Below are positions 20,741 through 27,121 of a stretch of DNA of 64,000 bases, piece by piece. Both the position numbers and the translations under genes were made by a program. How positions within the stretch are numbered: position 1 is the stretch's first letter; every line of letters starts with the position of its first letter. This stretch comes from Pseudomonas sp. DC1.2 (GTDB lineage Bacteria > Pseudomonadota > Gammaproteobacteria > Pseudomonadales > Pseudomonadaceae), in the NCBI RefSeq assembly GCF_034351645.1, contig NZ_CP133782.1, forward strand, positions 2,485,001 to 2,549,000, given 5' to 3'. Below the pieces are notes generated by a model. The model saw only the letters and a list, made by a program, of their open reading frames with translations, did no database searches and was not told the DNA's origin.

Positions 20741-22099
20741 CTAGACGCCGAGTTTTTGACTGATCACACCCAGCAATATCGGGAGCGTGCTGCTTAGCGG
20801 GCCGATGGTCACGGACGCGGTGGCATCGTCGTATTTGATGTTTTGCTTGGTGCCATTAGCTGAACCTTTGAGCGACCCAAGACGGAATGGACCGATACCG
20901 ATTGAGGTGGTGGCGGTCGCGTCCCAGCTGCTTTTGACATTGCTGTAATCGCTGGCGCTCATCTTCAGCGTGACTGTTGGCTCAAAGCCCACCACCACTT
21001 GGGTGGCGATAGCCGACAAAGCGCCATCGTCACCAAAGAAAATCGGCGCGTTGGGTTTCAGTTTTTTGCTGTTTAACGCCACCAGCGCACTGTCCCACCA
21101 CTGCCCGGGGCTGACCATAAAACTGCCAAAACCGGTGAAGTCGACTTGCAAGGAAAAGTCGCTGCTGGAGGTGTCGATGCTGGTTTTTTGGCCGCTGGCC
21201 GAGCCGCCCAGGGAAAAGCTGAAGAAGTCTCCGAACAGACTGGCATTGGCCGACGTGCTCCAGCCCGACTTGTCCAGATTGTAGGTGGCAGTGCTCGACG
21301 TAATGGTGATCGAGGCGCCAGCATTGGTCTTGCCGGCAACGCTAGCGGCTTGCCATTCGGCATATTTGGTGCCAAACGCCTGGAGGGTATAAGACGGTGC
21401 GAGTGATGACACCTGGGCGCTCACGGGGGGCGGAGTCGTCCCTCCAATCACGACCGGTTGACTGCCTGGCGGCGAGACGGAGCCGGAGGTGACGGCCATG
21501 TTGAACGCGTTCGCCCCCAGCAAGCTCTGCGCACCGTTAATGCCGACTTTTGTCCGCGCCGTTTGAAGGACGCTGTAGCCCGGTCCATACATCGCAATCA
21601 TCGATTGTTCGTAGGCGCTGGCAGCGCCGATCAGCGTGTTATTCGCTGCGATATAGGACGGGTAGCTTTGTCCTACCCAATCCTGGAAGGCAGGGAGGTT
21701 GGGGAAGACATTTTTGGCGCTGGTGTAGGCGGTAAAGGCTTGCACTTGCACGCTATTGAAGCCTGTCTGCGCGGTATTGAGGTTGGTGGTCGCGATCGAA
21801 ACCTGACTCGCCAGGTTCGGGTTGAGTACAGCACCTGGATCGATCCAGTCGAGAAAGGTCGCATAAGCAGACAGCAAGCCACTGCCCGCCGAGTAGGATG
21901 GGCTGTTAGCCGGCACCACATCACCCAAGCCATGGATGTAGTAGTTCTGGATACTCGGGTTGGGATTACCCAGATCAATGTTAAGGGTGGTTGAACCTGC
22001 ACTGAATCGCTGAGTTTCACCAAGGCCACCCGGCAGTGCCACGGCCTGAACAGCGCCCATCCATTTTTGCCACAGATCCAACGTATCAATGTTAGCCAT
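20741..22099 (-). CDS. unrecognised beta-rich protein with paired paralogue downstream
   Basis: 452 residues, ATG at 22099 with TTGGAGCGATAAAAA before it. The N-terminal 150 residues seem helical (ATTNLNTAQTGFNSVQVQAF), then a proline-rich linker (VVIGGTTPPPVSAQ), then a Ser/Thr-rich half with alternating small and hydrophobic residues: NASLFGDFFSFSLGGSASGQ, TSIDTSSSDFSLQVDFTGFG. The last 90 residues are the module shared with the downstream paralogue (VGFEPTVTL, GIGPFRLG, STLPILLGVIS). No export signal is seen. The alternation resembles membrane-inserting beta hairpins of pore-forming proteins, but this is a pattern observation only; the function is unknown. Confidence 0.8.
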   Translation of the reverse strand: MANIDTLDLWQKWMGAVQAVALPGGLGETQRFSAGSTTLNIDLGNPNPSIQNYYIHGLGDVVPANSPSYSAGSGLLSAYATFLDWIDPGAVLNPNLASQVSIATTNLNTAQTGFNSVQVQAFTAYTSAKNVFPNLPAFQDWVGQSYPSYIAANNTLIGAASAYEQSMIAMYGPGYSVLQTARTKVGINGAQSLLGANAFNMAVTSGSVSPPGSQPVVIGGTTPPPVSAQVSSLAPSYTLQAFGTKYAEWQAASVAGKTNAGASITITSSTATYNLDKSGWSTSANASLFGDFFSFSLGGSASGQKTSIDTSSSDFSLQVDFTGFGSFMVSPGQWWDSALVALNSKKLKPNAPIFFGDDGALSAIATQVVVGFEPTVTLKMSASDYSNVKSSWDATATTSIGIGPFRLGSLKGSANGTKQNIKYDDATASVTIGPLSSTLPILLGVISQKLGV

Positions 22100-22102
22100 T
22101 TT

Positions 22103-22288
22103 TTATCGCTCCAAATCGGTTGGGGAAACCGAGCATCGCGGCCAGTACCGCGACCTCCTGAGACGATCAGTGCAGGACTGCCTGCAGCTCTCGTCTGAAA
22201 CAAAGGCTAACGTGTGTTCGACGCTGTGAACCTGTACGCAATGCTGATTTATGGTCTCCAAAAGACTGATTCTTTCCTCGGTATTCAT
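22103..22288 (-). CDS. possible small gene between regulator and beta-rich proteins
   Basis: A 61-codon frame starting MNTEERISLLETINQHCVQV and ending PTDLER, whose TAA lies three bases before the ATG of the 452-residue gene; the ribosome site of that gene is inside its last codons. The N-terminal half is protein-like and the tight junction suggests coupling, but the C-terminal half is Arg/Ser-rich and no clear ribosome site precedes the ATG. It overlaps nothing. Either a real small gene or leader sequence of the downstream mRNA. Confidence 0.35.
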   Translation of the reverse strand: MNTEERISLLETINQHCVQVHSVEHTLAFVSDESCRQSCTDRLRRSRYWPRCSVSPTDLER

Positions 22289-22305
22289 ACCGACGCCCGT
22301 CAGCG

Positions 22306-22956
22306 TTAAAGCCATCCTTCGCGCAGTGCATAACGTGTCAGTTGTGCGATGCCCTTGAGGTTTAGCTTGCTCATGATGTGTTCGCGGTGCGTACTCACGG
22401 TTTTGCCACTGATGTGCATGCAGTCGGCAATCGCTCGGGTGGTGAGCCCCTCCACCAGCAGTTGCAGGATTTGCCGCTCCCGTGGGCTGAGGCTTGCCGC
22501 TGCGCAGGCGGGGGTTTTGGTGTGGGTCAAGCGCTGGCTCAAGACCATCGCCGTGGCGATTTCCGGCGACAGGTAGCCTCGTCCCTGAGCCACGGTGCGC
22601 ACGGCTTTGACTAACTCGTCGGCGGCACAGTCCTTGAGCAGATAGCCTGAGGCGCCGGCGTCCAGCGCCGCGCTGATGCGGCGTTGTTCACCGTGGGCTG
22701 AAACGCATAAAAACCGCAGGGCTGGAACCAGTTTGTGCGCCCTCGTGATGGTGTCGATGCCGTTCAAGAGCGGCATCTCCAGATCGATAATCATCAGATC
22801 CGGAGGCTGTGGGGCAATCAACGCAAGCGCCTCAAGGCCATTGGCCGCCTGACCGACAATGCGTAGGTCGTGCTCACTGAGCAGCAACGCGGCGAGGCCT
22901 TGGCGAAACAGGCTATGGTCGTCGACCAGCAAAATTTTCAGCGGTGCAGGGCTCAT
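22306..22956 (-). CDS. NarL/FixJ-family response regulator
   Basis: 216 residues from the ATG at 22956, which overlaps the stop of the kinase gene in ATGA; longer forms of the frame run into that gene. The receiver domain has ILLVDDHSLFRQGLAALLLS, the phospho-acceptor D in LMIIDLEMPLLNG, and K in YLLKDCAADE. A LuxR/GerE HTH follows (LSPRERQILQLLVEGLTTRA, HISGKTVSTHREHIMSKLNL). With the upstream kinase it forms a two-component pair. Its closest candidate targets are the genes directly downstream at 22-19 kb. Confidence 0.93.
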   Translation of the reverse strand: MSPAPLKILLVDDHSLFRQGLAALLLSEHDLRIVGQAANGLEALALIAPQPPDLMIIDLEMPLLNGIDTITRAHKLVPALRFLCVSAHGEQRRISAALDAGASGYLLKDCAADELVKAVRTVAQGRGYLSPEIATAMVLSQRLTHTKTPACAAASLSPRERQILQLLVEGLTTRAIADCMHISGKTVSTHREHIMSKLNLKGIAQLTRYALREGWL

Positions 22957-23639
22957 GAGCGGTTCCTCGCGGAATGACACCCGCGATGAGTGGGCACGAG
23001 CAGACGCACGAAGGTGCCACGGCCCAGCTCTGAGTCCAGTAGCACGCGTCCCTCCAGCGGCTTGAGTTGCAGCGCAATGCTGCGCAAACCAAAGCCGCCC
23101 CACTGACCCTTAAGTGCCGGCGCGAAACCATGGCCATTGTCTTCTACGCACACCGTGAGGCTGTGCTCGTGGCACGCAGAGCTGAGCGTCGCCTGCGTTG
23201 CGCCGCTGTGCTTGCGGACATTGGCCAGCAGCTCGCTGACTGCGCGCAATAAAGTCTGAGTGATGCTGTCCGCTAGCGGTATGGGTGGGCCTTGCAGGTT
23301 CAGAACAATGGTTGGGGCGTCGGGAAAACGTTGCTGCATGCCCAGAACCAGCCCTCGAAGCGCGTCGTCCAAGGATTGACGCGGCATCGGCTCGTTCCCC
23401 AAATTTTGCACCACCGTGCGCAGGCTCGCGCTGGCCTCATGGATCAGGCGCTGTAATTGCTCAATCAGTGGCTGCAGCGCAGGTGCTGCTGCGTGTCGTT
23501 GCAGTTCGGCCAAGCACAATTGGGCGAGGGCCAAGTGTTGCCCCGCGTGGTCGTGCAGGTCACAGGCGATACGCAAACGTTCGTTTTCGATGGCCCCGAG
23601 GCACGCGGGCGGACAGGCACACTTGTGTTGGCGTGACAT
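22953..23639 (-). CDS. short soluble histidine kinase (HisKA_3/NarX type)
   Basis: 228 residues. The HisKA_3 dimerisation box is ERLRIACDLHDHAGQHLALA with the phospho-histidine in LHDH. The ATPase part has the N box (LLRAVSELLANVRKHSG), G1 (VEDNGHGFAPALKGQWG) and G2 (GGFGLRSIALQL). There is no membrane helix and no sensor domain, only a 15-residue N-terminus with three cysteines (HKCACPPACLG, C7, C9, C13), which could bind metal or an Fe-S cluster or react to redox state. The kinase may otherwise be driven by a partner protein. The start has GGAGACAAGG upstream. Coupled to the response regulator by ATGA. Confidence 0.92.
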   Translation of the reverse strand: MSRQHKCACPPACLGAIENERLRIACDLHDHAGQHLALAQLCLAELQRHAAAPALQPLIEQLQRLIHEASASLRTVVQNLGNEPMPRQSLDDALRGLVLGMQQRFPDAPTIVLNLQGPPIPLADSITQTLLRAVSELLANVRKHSGATQATLSSACHEHSLTVCVEDNGHGFAPALKGQWGGFGLRSIALQLKPLEGRVLLDSELGRGTFVRLLVPTHRGCHSARNRS

Positions 23640-23769
23640 TCCTTGTCTCCGTTAACGAGGCTGACGCCCGGGCGGCTGCTCGAGTGATTCAGTTATGGCA
23701 TTTCGCCGTTACATGATTGGAGACAGTTTGCGAGTCCGGCAATACCACCGATGGCGTAGTAGCGATGCT

Positions 23770-24042
23770 TTAGCTGGCCGGCCTGATCAGTTGTTGGTCC
23801 AGGCAATAGCGCACGAGCTGCACGATGCTGCTGATGGCCAGTTTTCGATACAGATTTTCTCGGTGTTTACGCACCGTCAGGTCACTGACACCCAACGCTT
23901 GGGCAATTTCCTTGCTGGTGCGACCGCCCGCGATCAGCCGCGCGATTTGTTGTTCTCGGCGCGACAGCGGGGAAGAGGAACGGCCGGGTGGGGGCGCGGG
24001 TTCAGCCGTGATCTGATTCAGCGCTTGTTCGACGAAAGTCAC
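23770..24042 (-). CDS. LuxR-type HTH protein, single domain, 90 residues
   Basis: Consists almost only of a GerE/LuxR DNA-binding domain: LSRREQQIARLIAGGRTSKE, QALGVSDLTVRKHRENLYRK. There is no receiver or ligand domain. The only start candidate is a GTG at 24042 that lies 41 bases inside the preceding LuxR-like gene, an unusually long overlap. It may be expressed by coupling, or the two may be the pieces of a former double-HTH protein. Confidence 0.75.
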   Translation of the reverse strand: MTFVEQALNQITAEPAPPPGRSSSPLSRREQQIARLIAGGRTSKEIAQALGVSDLTVRKHRENLYRKLAISSIVQLVRYCLDQQLIRPAS

Positions 24043-24238
24043 GCTCTACGGCAAACGCGCAGAGCTGCGCCGAATGGGTCAGACCCTTTTTAGCCATGAT
24101 GTTGCTGCGATGTTTACGAACGGTCAGAGGGCTGATGTGTAACTGCAGGGCAATCGCCCTACAGTCCAGGCCCAGGCTGATCAATCGCATCACCTCGCGC
24201 TCCCGTGGCGTCAGTGGTTTGAAGTTGACCGGACTCAA
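24002..24238 (-). CDS. LuxR-type HTH protein, single domain, possibly 5'-frameshifted
   Basis: From a TTG at 24238 the product has 78 residues, nearly all GerE HTH: LTPREREVMRLISLGLDCRA, QLHISPLTVRKHRSNIMAKK. The frame continues upstream as IQIGRPAHDVG before meeting a TGA at 24289 without an ATG or GTG. A 37-codon ORF with a good ribosome site (24235-24348) ends in a TTGA overlap with this TTG. So either the TTG is used by coupling to that leader, or one base was lost near 24285 and the original protein began MINASKITTALAQAK. Confidence 0.7.
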   Translation of the reverse strand: MSPVNFKPLTPREREVMRLISLGLDCRAIALQLHISPLTVRKHRSNIMAKKGLTHSAQLCAFAVERDFRRTSAESDHG

Positions 24239-24348
24239 GCCGACATCATGTGCTGGCCGGCCAATCTGGATGACCGCCGCGCCGGATCATCGGTGTGAGG
24301 CAACTTGGCCTGCGCCAAGGCAGTCGTGATCTTGGATGCATTGATCAT
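24235..24348 (-). CDS. 37-codon leader ORF or detached N-terminus of the LuxR protein
   Basis: MINASKITTALAQAKLPHTD followed by DPARRSSRLAGQHMMSA. GGGGAGCTCGATA before the ATG is a strong ribosome site, much better than any available to the LuxR frame. The TGA overlaps the TTG of the next frame by two bases (TTGA). The first 21 residues look like a natural protein start while the rest is less protein-like, which fits a frameshift near 24285. Confidence 0.5.
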   Translation of the reverse strand: MINASKITTALAQAKLPHTDDPARRSSRLAGQHMMSA

Positions 24349-24528
24349 TATCGAGCTCCCCGTAGCCTTGCCTCGAAGTGACCGGCCCTGATAGACACAC
24401 AGGATAGTTCAAAAAACTTCCAGTCTTCGAGTGGGGTGGCGGAGCAGTCGCTGTGTTTAGAAAAGCCCGAATCAAAGGTCGGGGGGGTACTAAAGGGAGG
24501 TGCAGAGGGCGCTGATTTTCAGGAAAGG

Positions 24529-24579
24529 CGACAGGCGGTAGCGTTCATGTTCGAGACGCTAACTGAATCACGCCTGTCG
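24529..24579. repeat. nested inverted repeats, possible structured RNA or terminator
   Basis: CGACAGGCG (24529-24537) pairs with CGCCTGTCG (24571-24579), and inside it TAGCG (24539-24543) pairs with CGCTA (24557-24561). It lies just past the stop of the proline-rich gene on the minus strand. No T-run follows, so a terminator role is uncertain. Confidence 0.4.
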
Positions 24580-24600
24580 GCATCTATAACTACGCTTGTC

Positions 24601-24762
24601 TCAAGCCTTCAACGGCGGCGCTTCATTTGGCGGGTCGCCCACAGGCGGCTGGATACCTGGCGGTATCGGGTCTTGCTCAGGGACAGGCTGAGGGTCTGGA
24701 GGTGGAAGCGTCGGGTCGTCGATGTTGGGATCGGGGGTTTCAGCCGGTATTGGAATATTCAT
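24601..24762 (-). CDS. proline-rich small protein, 53 residues
   Basis: Starts MNIPIPAETPDPNIDDPTLP and ends PVGDPPNEAPPLKA. Almost half the residues are Pro, Asp or Glu, so it is acidic and probably disordered. GAGG lies eight bases before this ATG; an ATG two codons earlier is too close to it. I believe similar small proteins occur in other pseudomonads, but no function is known to me. Transcribed divergently from glgE. Confidence 0.65.
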   Translation of the reverse strand: MNIPIPAETPDPNIDDPTLPPPDPQPVPEQDPIPPGIQPPVGDPPNEAPPLKA

Positions 24763-24989
24763 GAACATGGCCTCATTTCTGCTTCTTATCAAACAGGAGT
24801 TAAGCCATTGACCTTAAGACTGAGCCATTGATTCCCGATTTTTTAAGGAAACCGACACGGGCAAATTTCTGTGAACTTTTACCGGGGCCAGTCGCTCGGA
24901 ACTTAAGCGAGTTCACTGCGGGCCGCGTGGTCGATCTGCAGGAACACCAGACACAAGAGCGTCCTTGGGGCGTTAAGGAGAGATGCTCG

Positions 24990-26987
24990 ATGACGGCTGA
25001 AAAACCCACAGAACTCAGTTACAACCCCTCTATGCCGTTGTCGCAGGCCCTGTTGCTGCCGCGCATCGTCATCGAAAACACCACGCCTACCGTTGAGGGT
25101 GGGCAGTTTGCTGTCAAGGCCATCGTTGGCCGAGACGTCGAGGTGACTAGCACCGTGTTTGCCGACGGCCACGATCAGTTGGCGGTTTACATTCGTTGGC
25201 GTGGAGAGGGCCAAGACATCTGGCAACGCGAGCGCATGACCGATGTCGGTAACAACGGCTGGCAGGGGCGCTTTCGTGTCGAGCAGCAGGGACGTTGCCT
25301 GTTTTGTATCGAAGCCTGGATCGATCAGTTCGCCAGCTTTCGTTATGAATTGGAAAAAAAGCACAACGCGGCCGTGCCCGTCAGCCTTGAGCTGCAAGAA
25401 GGCCGCACGATGGTGCAACAGGCTGCCGAGCGCAGTGACGGGCCGCTGAGCGAAGCCCTGGCGGCGTTGCACCATGAGTTGTCGGGGCTGCTCGAAACCG
25501 AGCAGGTGGCGTTGTTTATGCACCAGCGTAGCGCCGACTTGATGGCCCAGGCCGATCACCGTGCCTATCTGAGTTTGAGCCCGGAATACCCGCTGGACGT
25601 TGAACGAGTGTTGGCCGAATTTGCCAGTTGGTATGAGCTGTTTCCACGCTCGGTCACTGATGACGCAGCGCGGCACGGTACGTTTAACGACGTGCACGCG
25701 CGGCTGCCGATGATCCAGGACATGGGCTTTGACGTGCTGTACTTCCCGCCCATCCATCCGATCGGTCGTCGCCACCGTAAAGGGCCGAACAACGCCCTGA
25801 CGGCAGGCCCCGATGACCCCGGCAGCCCCTACGCGATCGGCAGTGAAGAGGGCGGGCACGAGGCGATTCACTCGCAACTCGGCACCCGCGATGACTTCCG
25901 TCGGCTGGTCGCGGCGGCGGCTGATCATGGTCTTGAAATCGCGCTCGACTTCGCGATCCAGTGTTCTCAGGACCATCCATGGCTTGAGCAGCATCCGGGC
26001 TGGTTCAATTGGCGGCCCGACGGCACGATCAAATATGCCGAGAACCCGCCGAAAAAATACCAGGACATCGTCAACGTCGATTTCTATGCCGCCGATGCGA
26101 TCCCGAGCCTTTGGGTCGAGTTACGCGACATCGTGTTGGGTTGGGTCGAGGAGGGCGTGAAGATTTTCCGGGTCGACAATCCGCACACTAAACCCCTGCC
26201 GTTCTGGCAGTGGTTGATTGCTGATGTGCGAGCGCAGTACCCCGAGGTCATGTTTCTGGCGGAGGCTTTTACGACGCCGGCGATGATGGCGCGTCTGGGG
26301 AAAGTTGGCTATTCCCAGAGCTACACGTACTTCACGTGGCGTAACAGCAAGGCGGAACTGGCGAGCTATTTCAGTGAACTCAATGAATCGCCGTGGCGCG
26401 AGTGCTTCCGGCCGAACTTCTTCGTCAATACCCCGGACATCAACCCGCCGTTTCTGCATGAATCCGGGCGTGCGGGGTTTCTCATCCGCGCCGCGCTGGC
26501 GACCATGGGCTCGGGCCTGTGGGGCATGTACTCGGGTTTTGAGCTGTGTGAAGCCGCGGCGGTGCCGGGCAAGGAAGAGTATCTCGACTCGGAGAAGTAC
26601 CAGATACGTCCACGGGACTTCAACGCGCCGGGCAACATCATTGCCGAGATCGCTCAGCTCAATCGAATTCGACGGCAGAACCCGGCGCTGCATACGCACC
26701 TGGGGCTCAAGCTCTACAACGCGTGGAACGACAACATTCTGTATTTCGGTAAGCGCAGCGCCGATGGCAGCAATTTCATTCTGGTCGCGGTCAGCCTCGA
26801 CCCGCACAACGTGCAGGAAGCGAATTTCGAATTGCCGCTATGGGAAATGGGCTTGTCCGACGACGCCAGCACTCAAGGTGAAGACTTGATGAGTGGCCAT
26901 CGCTGGACGTGGTACGGCAAGTACCAGTTCATGCGGATTGACCCGGCCCATCAGCCCTTCGGGATTTGGCGAATCACTATTTCTTGA
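24990..26987 (+). CDS. glgE: alpha-1,4-glucan:maltose-1-phosphate maltosyltransferase
   Basis: GlgE transfers maltosyl units from maltose 1-phosphate onto alpha-1,4-glucan in the cytoplasm. The ATG at 24990 (MTAEKPTELSYNPSMPLSQA) has AAGGAG nine bases upstream and gives 665 residues, the family length; the frame is open earlier but that part is not GlgE-like. An N-terminal Ig-like domain (DUF3416) precedes the GH13_3 barrel. Catalytic residues by motif are the nucleophile D396 in FRVDNPHTKP, the acid/base E425 in FLAEAFT and D483 in NTPDINPPF. It opens an operon with treS-pep2, which supplies its substrate, and glgB, which branches its product. Confidence 0.97.
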   Translation: MTAEKPTELSYNPSMPLSQALLLPRIVIENTTPTVEGGQFAVKAIVGRDVEVTSTVFADGHDQLAVYIRWRGEGQDIWQRERMTDVGNNGWQGRFRVEQQGRCLFCIEAWIDQFASFRYELEKKHNAAVPVSLELQEGRTMVQQAAERSDGPLSEALAALHHELSGLLETEQVALFMHQRSADLMAQADHRAYLSLSPEYPLDVERVLAEFASWYELFPRSVTDDAARHGTFNDVHARLPMIQDMGFDVLYFPPIHPIGRRHRKGPNNALTAGPDDPGSPYAIGSEEGGHEAIHSQLGTRDDFRRLVAAAADHGLEIALDFAIQCSQDHPWLEQHPGWFNWRPDGTIKYAENPPKKYQDIVNVDFYAADAIPSLWVELRDIVLGWVEEGVKIFRVDNPHTKPLPFWQWLIADVRAQYPEVMFLAEAFTTPAMMARLGKVGYSQSYTYFTWRNSKAELASYFSELNESPWRECFRPNFFVNTPDINPPFLHESGRAGFLIRAALATMGSGLWGMYSGFELCEAAAVPGKEEYLDSEKYQIRPRDFNAPGNIIAEIAQLNRIRRQNPALHTHLGLKLYNAWNDNILYFGKRSADGSNFILVAVSLDPHNVQEANFELPLWEMGLSDDASTQGEDLMSGHRWTWYGKYQFMRIDPAHQPFGIWRITIS

Positions 26988-26998
26988 ATACACGGCAC

Positions 26999-27070
26999 TG
27001 ATCGTTCCCGCGCTCGGCGTGGGAATGCCGCCTTGGACGCTTTGCGTCCGCTGCGATGACGCAGGGCGTC
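26999..27070. repeat. REP-like intergenic repeat inside the glgE operon
   Basis: Two small hairpins follow each other: TTCCCGCGCTCGGCGTGGGAA and GGACGCTTTGCGTCC. The motif GTTCCCGCGCTCGGCGTGGG is of a kind scattered between Pseudomonas genes. It separates glgE from treS-pep2 and could moderate mRNA stability or relative expression. Confidence 0.55.
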
Positions 27071-27121
27071 ACTGAAATGACCTCGGTCAGGGCGCTCTCT
27101 AGCTTTCAACAGGAGTTTCAA

